From positions 1 through 64,000 of the forward strand of contig CALUZS010000006.1 in NCBI GenBank assembly GCA_944325355.1: a stretch of 64,000 bases of DNA, written 5' to 3'. The translations under genes were made by a program, and so were the position numbers. Below, piece after piece: positions 27,801 to 36,871 of the stretch. This DNA comes from an uncultured Parabacteroides sp. GTDB lineage: Bacteria > Bacteroidota > Bacteroidia > Bacteroidales > Tannerellaceae. Below the pieces are notes generated by a model, which worked only from the letters and a program-made list of their open reading frames with translations, ran no database searches and had not been told where the DNA came from. Position 1 is the first letter of the stretch. Each line of letters opens with the position of its first letter.

Positions 27801-28613
27801 TTATTGTTTATAGTATGACTTGTATATCTTGTCGAACGTTCCACTTTCCTTTATTTGCCTTATCCAAGAATTCAGACTGTCTAATAAGGCTGGAGAGTTT
27901 TTTCGGATAACCCAAGCTTGTAGCTGGGTGAAACTGATATCTGTTTCTGTATCTATGTTTGGAAATTGATTTTTCAGAGTTTCGGCTATTTGATGGTCGC
28001 ACACAGCGTAGTCAATATCCCCATTGGCAACCATCATTATCAATTGTTCTGAGGAATAAGTTTCATTTTCTTGGATGTAAATCGTATCTCCTATTTCTTG
28101 TTGCAAATTTTTCAGACGCAATAGTGCAGGGGAATCCTCCGGAACATACAATTTTTTCTGAGCCAATTCAAGTTGGTTGCGGAGAATTGTTCCGGTGCTG
28201 TCTTTCCTTTGAACCAGAACTTGTTTATTGAGTACGATAGGATCCGTAAAGAGATAATTTTCTTTTAATTCGGAAGTGATAGGAATGTTACGAGCGATTA
28301 TATCGCATTGGTTATTGTTGAGGTGTTGGAAACTCTTTGACAAGTTCATTTCCAAATGGATTTGGACTTCCAATCCGGAAACTTTGGCAATGGCTTGCCC
28401 TAATTCGTAGTGGAATCCTTGGATTGTATCCTCTGATACATAATACCCTGCCTGGCTATATTCTGTTTCCAGGTGTAAAATCCCCTCTTTCCGGATTTCC
28501 GGATAATCTCTATCTTGGATTGCGACCGGTTTATGATTTTTATTGATGACCATAATTGCAACTACAATTATAAGCATCACGATATATACGATCATCAATT
28601 TCTTTGATTTCAT
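27801..28613 (-). CDS. Membrane-anchored family 3 solute-binding protein
   Basis: A 270-residue protein with an uncleaved-looking N-terminal hydrophobic segment (residues ~6-24) and an SBP_bac_3 fold: EGILHLETEYS, IQGFHYELGQAIAKVSGLEV, NNQCDIIARNIP and FTDPIV. This fold binds amino acids in ABC systems and is also the sensor half of MltF lytic transglycosylases. No ABC permease or lysozyme domain is present here. It follows the porin gene by four bases, so the two may pass a ligand across the envelope. Confidence 0.8.
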   Translation of the reverse strand: MKSKKLMIVYIVMLIIVVAIMVINKNHKPVAIQDRDYPEIRKEGILHLETEYSQAGYYVSEDTIQGFHYELGQAIAKVSGLEVQIHLEMNLSKSFQHLNNNQCDIIARNIPITSELKENYLFTDPIVLNKQVLVQRKDSTGTILRNQLELAQKKLYVPEDSPALLRLKNLQQEIGDTIYIQENETYSSEQLIMMVANGDIDYAVCDHQIAETLKNQFPNIDTETDISFTQLQAWVIRKNSPALLDSLNSWIRQIKESGTFDKIYKSYYKQ

Positions 28614-28617
28614 TTTC

Positions 28618-30696
28618 TTAGTTTTTAAATGTTACGGCTATGCCCAGTTTCAGATACATTGGATTTAGTGGATAGTGCGCCGCTGAAAAGTAATTGGGAG
28701 AAATAATCTGGCTTCCGATATTGTATGCCATTAGAAAGAAACGTGCTTGCTTTAAGTGGCAATTCATATAGGCATTGATTAAAGGTGAATTTCCTATTTT
28801 AACTTCACTTTGGTTGATAAATTGTTGAGTAGCCGGTTCATAGTATGGAGCACGATAAGCTGTATAATAATAGGCTTCTGCCCCAAGTTGAACGGTCATT
28901 ACCTTAGCGAGTTTGAATGCTACATATAGATTTGTTTTTAGGCTGAGAGAGGGTAGGGGAAGGATCTCTTTGTCGCTGCTCAATTGATATACGGCTTCAT
29001 TTTCCCAGCCTAACGCCCGATAGTGGAAATCCTGTTTTATCTTGGCAGATATTACCTGAATGTTTTTATCGGCTTGTATAGGGTAGCCGTTTTCCCCGAA
29101 ATAGGTATAATTCTGTACGCTGGTCAGTCCGGCAGACAGCGTTGTTTCTGTGGATTCGATATTAATATCGGCTCCGGCATGGAATTGCTGTATGAAATTG
29201 AAATTGGAATTATCCCACCAAAAATACCGGGAGTGGTTGTGCCGCATGTAAAAGGCAGGAGTAATGTTGTTGATGTATCCGTATGCACGGATGGAAGCAT
29301 CTTTTTTCAACAGTTTGAACTTTGTATTTAATTCTCCCGAGATGCGGAACTCTCCAATATCATCACCTATGACACACAACTCACCTCGGGCATTGTAAGT
29401 AAGGACGCTTCCTTGCCTTTTCGACAACTCTGCTCCAATGTAGGCGGAAAATTCCTTGTATGTTGTAAAGGTCGTATCGGGAATGCCGTCGTTTGCCGGA
29501 TGTTGTTCCAGCATGGATTCATCATAAAAACGGAATTTCCGGTTTTCCAAACGGAGGAAAGCTGTCAGACCGAATTTGGCCCAACTTTGGAATCCTTCCC
29601 TCAGTGCCAGACCGATGGTGTTTTTTATTGTAGAGCTGTACATCCAGTCGTCCAGAATAGAATCGGTACCGAATGTTTGGTTGTAGCAGGTATCTAATTC
29701 GGTGGTATAAGCACCTTTACCATCCATGTATCGGTAGTTACGGTTGTTCCCTTCGTATTCGAAAGTATGGATAATGCTGGAGACAGGAATAAATACCTCT
29801 TTGGGATTTCCTTCCGCATCAAATTCGTCAGTCTCTTTGTAAAAACCTAAATTATAGCGGTGAGTTAAAAAAAACTGGTTGTTTTTCAATCGGTTGGTGA
29901 CGTCGGTGAATCTTACGGGAAAGGCTTTCGGGTCTTCCGGTCTCCGCCCGTCGATAAAATCATCCGGCCGTGTGATGTACAAGTCATTGGTTAAGCCGCC
30001 GTTTTCAAAGCCTGTGTAACGGTAAAAGCTGACATAACTGTTTAAGTTGTATTTGTCGGAATTGTAGCTGCCGAATATCCGTCCCATAATGGATTTGTTG
30101 CTGTTTGAATTGTAGTGTCCTCGGGAGTAAATGTAGTCGAAGTCACCTCCGACATTGATTTTTTTTCCAAAGTTTAAGGTTAAAACTCCTTTAAACTGTT
30201 CTTCTTTTGCTTGGCTGCTTCCTCCCATTGTGTAAAGGACTTGAGTGTAAGGCGACCGGGTATCGTAAAACAAAGCGGTTTCCGGGGAGACAATGTAGTT
30301 TTCCAGTACATCTTTGAAGATGAAATCGGAGGATTCTTTCCTTTCAGAAAAAATTCTTGACTGTGAAGCTGCTCCTAAATTGGCTAAGTAGCTTAGTGCT
30401 GTAGAACGGGCTTCTGCCAAGGTGTTGTTGGCAGTGTTTAGCCTGTTTGTATCCATTGGAGCCAAATAGGGATCTCCGAGATATGGAGTCAGTCTTTTTG
30501 CCTGGATACGTATTTCCCGAAGTCGGATGCTGTCGGCTTTCATCGCAAGGAGTGCGCTGTCAACCAAACTATTGCTCCTGCCGGAGCCACGAGTGAAAGA
30601 AGAGCCGTCTCGTTCTCCCGTCCTAATCGTATTTTGTGCAAAGCAAACACTTGAAATTCCTAAGAACAATAATAATATATAAAGGTAATATCTCAT
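28618..30696 (-). CDS. Putative outer-membrane porin (Porin_10-like)
   Basis: About 692 residues from the ATG at 30696, which begins the signal peptide (MRYYLYILLLFLGISSVCFAQ region). The mature protein is full of alternating aromatic and polar residues typical of a large beta-barrel and ends ITVFKN-like with an aromatic penultimate region (AVTFKN). It resembles the large putative porins of Bacteroidales. Substrate is unknown. The gene heads a minus-strand series with the solute-binding protein. An ATG at 30705 is also in frame. Confidence 0.72.
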   Translation of the reverse strand: MRYYLYILLLFLGISSVCFAQNTIRTGERDGSSFTRGSGRSNSLVDSALLAMKADSIRLREIRIQAKRLTPYLGDPYLAPMDTNRLNTANNTLAEARSTALSYLANLGAASQSRIFSERKESSDFIFKDVLENYIVSPETALFYDTRSPYTQVLYTMGGSSQAKEEQFKGVLTLNFGKKINVGGDFDYIYSRGHYNSNSNKSIMGRIFGSYNSDKYNLNSYVSFYRYTGFENGGLTNDLYITRPDDFIDGRRPEDPKAFPVRFTDVTNRLKNNQFFLTHRYNLGFYKETDEFDAEGNPKEVFIPVSSIIHTFEYEGNNRNYRYMDGKGAYTTELDTCYNQTFGTDSILDDWMYSSTIKNTIGLALREGFQSWAKFGLTAFLRLENRKFRFYDESMLEQHPANDGIPDTTFTTYKEFSAYIGAELSKRQGSVLTYNARGELCVIGDDIGEFRISGELNTKFKLLKKDASIRAYGYINNITPAFYMRHNHSRYFWWDNSNFNFIQQFHAGADINIESTETTLSAGLTSVQNYTYFGENGYPIQADKNIQVISAKIKQDFHYRALGWENEAVYQLSSDKEILPLPSLSLKTNLYVAFKLAKVMTVQLGAEAYYYTAYRAPYYEPATQQFINQSEVKIGNSPLINAYMNCHLKQARFFLMAYNIGSQIISPNYFSAAHYPLNPMYLKLGIAVTFKN

Positions 30697-30815
30697 GGAT
30701 TGCAAAGTTACAATAAAAGGATATTTGGAGAAAGAAAGAGAATCTCTTTTTATTTTCTCTTTGCAAATGTTTTATTTTTTGAGAAGGGGAGAATCGGTTT
30801 TGAGCCCATTTCTAA

Positions 30816-30859
30816 AAATAAAAAGTTGAATTCCTTTTTTAGAACTCAACTTTTTATTT
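30816..30859 (-). terminator. Terminator after the kor operon
   Basis: A 14-bp stem pairs 30816-30829 with 30846-30859 (AAATAAAAAGTTGA type arms). On the minus strand the hairpin is just downstream of korC. Confidence 0.75.
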
Positions 30860-30872
30860 GGATGTATAAGAA

Positions 30873-31418
30873 TCAGTCTACTTTCTCTATAATTTCCATT
30901 CCTTTTTTTATAGCGGCTTCGTTCATTGGAATCAGTTTGTGATGACGTTCAGGAAGGGACTTTTTCAGCCCCAACAAGACGTTTTCAAGTTTTACCATTG
31001 GAACGATTTTCAATAATCCGCCCAAGATAAGCATATTGAAAGCCTTTTCATTTTTCATCTCGGTTGCAGCATCCATCGCATCTACCCGGTAAACGCTGAT
31101 GTCTTTGCGCTTTATTTCTGTATGGATTCCGTAGCTGTCGTATATAAGAATCCCGCCGCTTTTTACTTTGTCTTCAAATTTATCCAAAGAGGGCTGGTTC
31201 AATACGATGGCAATATCGTATTCGTTTAAAACGGGCGAACTGATTCGTTCGTCACTTAAAATAACCGTGACATTTGCTGTACCGCCCCGCTGCTCCGGCC
31301 CGTATGACGGCATCCAACTGACTTCTTTGCCTTCCATCAGTCCGGAATATGCAAGTATCTTACCCATGGAAAGGACACCTTGTCCTCCGAATCCGGCTAT
31401 AATTATTTCGTATTTCAT
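30873..31418 (-). CDS. korC: 2-oxoacid:ferredoxin oxidoreductase, gamma subunit
   Basis: A 181-residue subunit with the glycine-rich GFGGQGVLSMGK at its start and the family segment WMPSYGPEQRGGTANV. It completes a four-subunit oxidoreductase that converts a 2-oxoacid and CoA to the acyl-CoA and CO2 while reducing ferredoxin. It is the last gene of the operon, 12 bases after korB. Whether the complex prefers 2-oxoglutarate (KOR) or branched-chain 2-oxoacids (VOR) cannot be settled from the sequence. Confidence 0.9.
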   Translation of the reverse strand: MKYEIIIAGFGGQGVLSMGKILAYSGLMEGKEVSWMPSYGPEQRGGTANVTVILSDERISSPVLNEYDIAIVLNQPSLDKFEDKVKSGGILIYDSYGIHTEIKRKDISVYRVDAMDAATEMKNEKAFNMLILGGLLKIVPMVKLENVLLGLKKSLPERHHKLIPMNEAAIKKGMEIIEKVD

Positions 31419-31430
31419 ATCGCGTTCTGT

Positions 31431-32195
31431 TTAATCTATGTTTTTTAAATCCCCTAACGGGTAGAATGGGAACATGTTTTCCTCCATCCATTTATTTGCT
31501 TTTTCCGGAGTCATCTTCCAGCCGGACGAACAAGTCGACACAAATTCCACTACCGATGTTCCTTTGCCGTTCATAGCATTCTCGAATGCCTTCTTCAACG
31601 CCTTTTTTGCTTTTTTTACGGCTGCGGCATTTTGTACGCTCTGGCGCGTCACCAAGCAAGTTCCATCCAATTGCGCCAGCAGGTTGCTTATTTTCAGTGG
31701 ATATCCGTTTAAAGCAATGTTTCTGCCGTAGGGACATGTTGATGTAGGCATTCCTTCGAGGGTTGTCGGAGCCATTTGTCCGCCGGTCATTCCATAAATG
31801 GCATTGTTGACAAATATTATAACGATATTTTCACCTCTGTTTGCTGCGTGTATGGTTTCTGCAGTACCGATGGCTGCAAGGTCGCCGTCTCCCTGGTATG
31901 TAAAAACCATTTTGGAGGGATTAAGCCTTTTTACTGCCGTGGCAATAGCAGGGGCACGTCCGTGGGCGGCTTCAATCCAGTCGATATCAATATAATTGTA
32001 CGCAAATACTGCACATCCCACAGGGGATATGCCTATGGTTTTTTCTTCCAAACCTAATTCTTCGACAACTTCTGCGATTAGTTTATGAATGACTCCATGA
32101 CTACATCCCGGGCAGTAGTGCATCGGGTTGTCATTCATCAGACGTGGTTTCGTATAAACCAGATTTTCAGATTTTATTATTTCATTCTCTTCCAT
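31431..32195 (-). CDS. korB: 2-oxoacid:ferredoxin oxidoreductase, beta subunit (TPP-binding)
   Basis: A 254-residue subunit carrying thiamine pyrophosphate: the motif GDGDLAAIGTAE followed by VNNAIYGMTGGQ. CPGCSHG near the N-terminus and a conserved CSSGW are also seen. The start is taken at 32195 (MEENEIIKSEN); the frame extends 12 codons further into the small gene upstream, whose stop it would overlap. It lies between the 57-residue membrane protein and korC. Confidence 0.92.
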   Translation of the reverse strand: MEENEIIKSENLVYTKPRLMNDNPMHYCPGCSHGVIHKLIAEVVEELGLEEKTIGISPVGCAVFAYNYIDIDWIEAAHGRAPAIATAVKRLNPSKMVFTYQGDGDLAAIGTAETIHAANRGENIVIIFVNNAIYGMTGGQMAPTTLEGMPTSTCPYGRNIALNGYPLKISNLLAQLDGTCLVTRQSVQNAAAVKKAKKALKKAFENAMNGKGTSVVEFVSTCSSGWKMTPEKANKWMEENMFPFYPLGDLKNID

Positions 32196-32223
32196 AAAAC
32201 TCGAATTTGGTGTATGGCTTGCG

Positions 32224-32397
32224 CTATACAAATCGTAATATATACTGGATAATCCTCAGGACGATAGCTGCTCCTCCCAATCCTAAACAAAGAACATGCT
32301 TTGACGGCACGGCAAAAAAGCAGACAATACATGCTATTGCCAATAACATGAATATTAAAGTCAGGAGTTCATCTATTTTGCTTCCTCGTTTGATCAT
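32224..32397 (-). CDS. Small membrane protein in the kor operon, 57 aa
   Basis: An uninterrupted ATG-to-TAG frame of 57 residues: it starts MIKRGSKIDELLTLIFML and ends RIIQYILRFV. Two hydrophobic segments (about residues 11-31 and 35-50) are joined by the short loop PSKH; the N-terminus is basic, so it is probably a two-pass inner-membrane protein. It fills the gap between korA (whose stop is two bases before) and korB, on the same strand. I recall similar small hypothetical proteins at this place in Bacteroides kor operons, which supports a real gene. Function is unknown; an assembly or membrane-docking role is only a guess. Confidence 0.72.
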   Translation of the reverse strand: MIKRGSKIDELLTLIFMLLAIACIVCFFAVPSKHVLCLGLGGAAIVLRIIQYILRFV

Positions 32398-32398
32398 C

Positions 32399-33481
32399 TT
32401 ACTTTATGATTTTGTTTTTTAAAGCTTCCAGAACTTCGTCGGGGGTAAATACGATGCCGCCTAAGCGCCCAAAGTGCTCTACCTTGACTTTTCCGTTGAC
32501 AGCAAGCCGTATATCTTCAACCATCTGTCCTGCATTCAGTTCAACAGACAGGATTCCTTTTACCTGACCTGCATATTTTTGAAGTATCAGTTTAGGAAAA
32601 GGCCATAAAGTTATAGGACGCAACAAACCGACTTTCAAGCCTTCTTTACGTGCATTCTCAACCACTTTCAAACATATACGGGCTGAAGAGCCAAAAGCGA
32701 CTAACAAGAATTCGGCATCATCGCACATGTATTCTTCGTAACGCACCTCATTTTCTTCAATGCGTTTGTATTTTGCTTGAAAACGTAAGTTGTTTTCTTC
32801 CATAATCGCCGGATCCAACTCCAGAGACGTGATGATGTTCGGCTTTCTGTTTGAGGTTTTCCCTTGCGTTGCCCATGGGCATTCTTTTACAATTTCTTCT
32901 TCCGTACGGCGTGGGTGAAATGGTGGTAAGACAACTTTTTCCATCATTTGGCCGATAATCCCATCCGCCAATATGATTGCTGGATTGCGGTATTTGAATG
33001 CCAAGTCGAATCCTAACCCTACAAAGTCTGCCATTTCTTGAACCGATGACGGTGCCAAGGTTATCAGGCGGTAGTCACCGTGACCTCCCCCTTTGACGGT
33101 TTGGAAATAGTCAGCCTGACTGGGTTGGATTGTGCCTAATCCCGGACCTCCGCGCATGACGTTTACGATAAGGCACGGAAGTTCAGCACCGGCTATGTAT
33201 GAAATCCCTTCTTGTTTTAGACTGACGCCCGGACTCGACGATGATGTCATTACTTTCTTTCCGGTTCCGGCTCCGCCATATACCATATTTATAGCGGCAA
33301 CTTCGCTCTCTGCCTGCAAAACAACCATTCCGGTTTTTTCCCATGGCATTTCAGCCATTAATGTCTCCAATATTTCCGATTGGGGGGTTATCGGGTAACC
33401 GAAATAGCCGTCGGCTCCGTAACGGATAGCTGCATGGGCTATGGCTTCGTTACCTTTCATTAATCGTATTTCTTCATCCAT
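32399..33481 (-). CDS. korA: 2-oxoacid:ferredoxin oxidoreductase, alpha subunit (KorA/VorB type)
   Basis: A 360-residue subunit. It opens MDEEIRLMKGNEAIAHAAIRYGADGYFGYPITPQ (in the sequence as two adjoining family blocks), with the substrate-side motif SSSPGVSLKQEGISYI and the C-terminal Rossmann-like domain (LLVAFGSSARI). Similar proteins are annotated either as 2-oxoglutarate or 3-methyl-2-oxobutanoate oxidoreductase. It starts four bases after korD. Confidence 0.9.
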   Translation of the reverse strand: MDEEIRLMKGNEAIAHAAIRYGADGYFGYPITPQSEILETLMAEMPWEKTGMVVLQAESEVAAINMVYGGAGTGKKVMTSSSSPGVSLKQEGISYIAGAELPCLIVNVMRGGPGLGTIQPSQADYFQTVKGGGHGDYRLITLAPSSVQEMADFVGLGFDLAFKYRNPAIILADGIIGQMMEKVVLPPFHPRRTEEEIVKECPWATQGKTSNRKPNIITSLELDPAIMEENNLRFQAKYKRIEENEVRYEEYMCDDAEFLLVAFGSSARICLKVVENARKEGLKVGLLRPITLWPFPKLILQKYAGQVKGILSVELNAGQMVEDIRLAVNGKVKVEHFGRLGGIVFTPDEVLEALKNKIIK

Positions 33482-33485
33482 AATT

Positions 33486-33716
33486 CTAATCTTTCTTGAT
33501 TTTATATATGCTTAGACATCCGTCCGGACAAACATAACCGCAACTGGCGCATCCTATGCACGAATCCGGATTCTTCATATATACATAATGATATCCTTTG
33601 TTGTTAACTTCCCTCGGGTGCAATTCCAAAACATCGCTCGGACAAGCGACAACGCACAAGTTGCAGCCTTTGCAGCGTTCGGTATCAACAACAACACTTC
33701 CTTTAAATTTTGCCAT
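33486..33716 (-). CDS. korD: 2-oxoacid:ferredoxin oxidoreductase, ferredoxin-like delta subunit
   Basis: A 76-residue protein with two [4Fe-4S] motifs: CKGCNLCVVACP and CIGCASCGYVCP. It relays electrons from the thiamine centre of the complex to free ferredoxin. First gene of the korD-korA-small protein-korB-korC operon, with a TACTTTTG promoter box at 33751-33758. Confidence 0.93.
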   Translation of the reverse strand: MAKFKGSVVVDTERCKGCNLCVVACPSDVLELHPREVNNKGYHYVYMKNPDSCIGCASCGYVCPDGCLSIYKIKKD

Positions 33717-33750
33717 TTTATCGCTATTAAGTCTTACTGTTTTTTCAATC

Positions 33751-33758
33751 CAAAAGTA
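33751..33758 (-). promoter_or_regulatory. -7 box of the kor operon
   Basis: TACTTTTG on the minus strand, matching TAnnTTTG, 35 bases upstream of the korD start. Confidence 0.5.
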
Positions 33759-33819
33759 GAAATTATTTTTTATAATTAATGCCTTGACATACTATTTTCT
33801 TTACATTGCCTGTGATTCG

Positions 33820-34956
33820 TCAGAGGGGAATGACTCCAATCCCTGGCCGGTCGGGAATCCGTATTTGTCCGTCTACTATCTTTGCTCCTTCGAAACAATC
33901 ATTGGTAATTAGCAAGTTACCGTCCAGATCCGCCCAATCCATCAGTGGTGATAATTGCGCTGCCGCCGAGATGGCACAGGAGGTTTCTGTCATACATCCA
34001 ATCATTAATTTCAAGCCCAATGCCCTTGCTGCGGAAACCATCTGGTAGGCTTCATGCATCCCGGTGCATTTCATTAACTTGATATTGATGCCATCATACA
34101 GGTCTTTTGCCCGGACCACGTCGGGCAGGCGTTGTAAAAACTCATCGGCGATGAGGGGAAGCGGGCTTCTCTCTTTCAGCCATGCCATTTCATCGACCAT
34201 CTCTTTCGGGAGTGGTTGCTCTACCAGCAGGCATTTCCGTTCTGCAAGCCAATGAATCATTTCCAATGCGTGCTCTTTTTTGTTCCATCCCTGGTTTACG
34301 TCTACGAATATTGGGCGATCTGTCATCGAACGAATGGTCTCAATGGTTTCCTTGTCCCTGTCTAAACCCATTTTGACTTTCAGTATTTTATATGGCTCTG
34401 CTTCCCTTACTTTTTCCCGTACGACTTCTTCCGAATCGATTCCGATTGTGAAAGAGATGTTGGGCGCTTTCTCTGGAGACAGCCCCCAGATTTTATACCA
34501 AGGCTGCCGAATGATTTTTCCAATTAAATCGTGCAATGCAATGTCAATAGAAGCTTTTGCCGCACGATTGTCCGGGGCGACGTGGTCAACGTAGTCTAAA
34601 ATATCTTCTAACCTGAAAGGGTCGGTGAATTGCGCCAAGTCCACTTCGTTCAGAAATCGGCAGACCGATTCTGTGGATTCCCCGAGGTAAGGTGGCATGG
34701 ACGCTTCTCCATAGCCGGTGATGCCGTCGTATTCGATACGGACTTGGACACCAGGCGTTTTTGTTCGCGATGATTTGGCAAGGTTGAATGCATGCCGGAG
34801 TTCCAGTTCGTATGGCTGAAATGAAAGTTTTAATTTGTTTCCTGCATATCTTGGCTCTTTTTGTTGTTTCTCTCCGGAGCATGAAGAGATGCTTGTTGTA
34901 ACCGTGGAAGCAGCGATTGCCGTTCCTAACCCATGAATGAAAGTTCGTCTGTCCAT
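33820..34956 (-). CDS. Exported dipeptide epimerase (L-Ala-D/L-Glu type, enolase superfamily)
   Basis: A 378-residue muconate-lactonizing-enzyme-type protein. The acid/base and metal residues are all visible: K193 and K195 in KVK, D219, E246, D271 and K293. This residue set and the neighbouring murein peptidase support L-Ala-D/L-Glu epimerase, which lets the cell consume murein dipeptides. The N-terminus has RRTF followed by a hydrophobic stretch and ISSC at residues 23-26, suggesting export and perhaps a lipoprotein anchor, unlike the cytosolic E. coli YcjG. It starts seven bases after the NlpC/P60 gene. Confidence 0.85.
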   Translation of the reverse strand: MDRRTFIHGLGTAIAASTVTTSISSCSGEKQQKEPRYAGNKLKLSFQPYELELRHAFNLAKSSRTKTPGVQVRIEYDGITGYGEASMPPYLGESTESVCRFLNEVDLAQFTDPFRLEDILDYVDHVAPDNRAAKASIDIALHDLIGKIIRQPWYKIWGLSPEKAPNISFTIGIDSEEVVREKVREAEPYKILKVKMGLDRDKETIETIRSMTDRPIFVDVNQGWNKKEHALEMIHWLAERKCLLVEQPLPKEMVDEMAWLKERSPLPLIADEFLQRLPDVVRAKDLYDGINIKLMKCTGMHEAYQMVSAARALGLKLMIGCMTETSCAISAAAQLSPLMDWADLDGNLLITNDCFEGAKIVDGQIRIPDRPGIGVIPL

Positions 34957-34963
34957 AACGTTT

Positions 34964-35917
34964 TTATTTGAAGTACCAAGGGTGCATTTTTACGGTAGTG
35001 ATTCCGTTTGTATCTAAACGGGTCAGAATCCTGCTTACACACACCGGGGATAGCTCGTAGAAATCATCGGCATCCGAATTCAGGCTGTTGTACCTTACGC
35101 GTCCGGAGGAGTGGATGAATTTACCGTTATCTATGTATATGGCGACATGGGTGATGTGTTCTTTGTCGTTGCCGAAGAAGAGCAGATCTCCTTTTCTGTA
35201 TTTTTTATAATCTCCGACAGGGATAGGTTCCCCGGTTTCGGCTTGCATGTCGGCATCTCTCCTTAAGATAATACCTCCAGCGTAATACACGATTTTAGAC
35301 AATCCCGAACAGTCGCATCCTTTTATGCTTGTGCCACCCCAAAAATATGCTGAACCGAGCATCATTTTTGCCGTGTGCAGCATTTTGTTGATGTTGGGCT
35401 CTTTTTGGCACCATACGCTGAGTTTTTCTACTTCCTTTTTATGCACAAATCCTTTTCTTCCATCGGGAAGCTTGACAGGTATATATTTCCCTTTGGCTTT
35501 TCCAGCTTTTTCTACGATACATCCGATGACCATGTCGGATATGGGCATTGCTCCTTTTTCAGCTTTCGCATATACAAATCCTTGGTGGGCTGTGTAGATA
35601 TATCTTTCCGAAGATTTCCATTTATCCATGGCTTTTTCGGATTTTATTGCGATGGATTCAGGATGGACATGGCATTCATACCCGTCAGGAAGCTGTATAT
35701 GGAACCAGCCGTTCTTGCTCTTTTCCAGAATATTGACGGGTGTTCCCATCAGTGCCTGCGTTGTTATTTCAGAAGCATGGCTCGGTGTCCTGCGTAAATA
35801 TACAGAGCATAAGCTGATGATTCCCCATTTTTCCGTTTTTTTGTTTTCGCCTTGAGCAAATGGGGAAGGGATTAGAAACAGGATGGTCAGTATTATTGTG
35901 AAAATCTTGTTAATCAT
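34964..35917 (-). CDS. NlpC/P60 murein peptidase with SH3 domains (YkfC-like)
   Basis: A 317-residue exported peptidase. A signal peptide (to about residue 21) and two bacterial SH3 regions (~30-90 and ~105-165) precede the NlpC/P60 domain with catalytic C203 in DCSGL and H257 in THVAIY. YkfC-type enzymes release L-Ala-D-Glu from murein peptides, which the epimerase encoded next would convert, so the pair forms a short catabolic route. It is in the glnS operon, 28 bases after the PopT gene. Confidence 0.88.
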   Translation of the reverse strand: MINKIFTIILTILFLIPSPFAQGENKKTEKWGIISLCSVYLRRTPSHASEITTQALMGTPVNILEKSKNGWFHIQLPDGYECHVHPESIAIKSEKAMDKWKSSERYIYTAHQGFVYAKAEKGAMPISDMVIGCIVEKAGKAKGKYIPVKLPDGRKGFVHKKEVEKLSVWCQKEPNINKMLHTAKMMLGSAYFWGGTSIKGCDCSGLSKIVYYAGGIILRRDADMQAETGEPIPVGDYKKYRKGDLLFFGNDKEHITHVAIYIDNGKFIHSSGRVRYNSLNSDADDFYELSPVCVSRILTRLDTNGITTVKMHPWYFK

Positions 35918-35945
35918 GTTATATAAGGTCTTTTAATGTTGTTGC

Positions 35946-36854
35946 CTAATTACTTTTTTTCATTGAAATCTTTTCGAGGACGTAGACAATGGCAAATCCC
36001 AGGAAAGCCAATGCGATTGCTTCTGGAACCAACTGGTCCGGAAGTATGTTGTGCTCGATAAGCGGTTGTATGTTCCCTTTACTGTCCGTGTACGTCTCAA
36101 TACATTCTTTCCAAGGCCATACTTTATTGAGTGAACCTAGCATGAACCCTGCAAGGACAGATATGGTTACATCGTGCCAGTTCTTTAGGGCATAAGACAA
36201 GACGCGCGAGAACGAAGTAATTCCGATAATGGCCCCGCATGCGAATACGATAAGAATCAGGAAATCCAAATTCTTTACGGCTTCCATGATGTAGAAGTAT
36301 TTGCCTAACAAAACCAATATGAAGCTTCCGGAAATGCCGGGCAGAATCATCGCGCAGATGGCTATGACACCGCATAAAAAGATAAATGCCAAGTTGGTAG
36401 GTGTGCTTGCAGGTGTTGCGATAGTTATATAATAGGCTATGACAATACCTGCGATGTAGCTGGAAATGCTTTTCCAATTCCATTTTTTGATGTCTTTGGA
36501 AACGAACCATGTTGATGCGAGAACCAATCCGAAAAAGAATGACCAAACCAAAATGGGGTGGTGCTCCAATAAATATGTAATCAGTTCGGCCAGGGAAAAA
36601 ATGCTGATTCCAATGCCACAAACAATGGATAATAAAAAATTTGCATTTATGGCTTCCCAGAATGCTTTGAACTGTCCTTTTAATAAAAGCTTGATATTCG
36701 TCGGGTTGATGCTTTTGATGGAATCGAGAAGTTCCTCATAGATGCCGACAATAAATGCAATGGTCCCTCCGGAAACGCCGGGAACGACATCGGCTGCTCC
36801 CATTCCGATTCCTTTTAAAACCAGCATCCCATAATTTTTTGCAGACCGCTTCAT
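35946..36854 (-). CDS. DUF368 family undecaprenyl-phosphate transporter (PopT-like)
   Basis: A 302-residue polytopic membrane protein with the family opening GIGMGAADVVPGVSGGTIAFIVGIYEEL (two glycine-rich blocks) and a repeated GISGSFILVLLGKYFYIMEA segment. DUF368 proteins return the lipid carrier C55-P from the outer to the inner face of the membrane, so it can be used again for wall and polysaccharide synthesis. Its position between a TPR gene and a murein peptidase gene fits envelope metabolism. Confidence 0.85.
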   Translation of the reverse strand: MKRSAKNYGMLVLKGIGMGAADVVPGVSGGTIAFIVGIYEELLDSIKSINPTNIKLLLKGQFKAFWEAINANFLLSIVCGIGISIFSLAELITYLLEHHPILVWSFFFGLVLASTWFVSKDIKKWNWKSISSYIAGIVIAYYITIATPASTPTNLAFIFLCGVIAICAMILPGISGSFILVLLGKYFYIMEAVKNLDFLILIVFACGAIIGITSFSRVLSYALKNWHDVTISVLAGFMLGSLNKVWPWKECIETYTDSKGNIQPLIEHNILPDQLVPEAIALAFLGFAIVYVLEKISMKKSN

Positions 36855-36871
36855 GAATGTAAGAAAATGTA

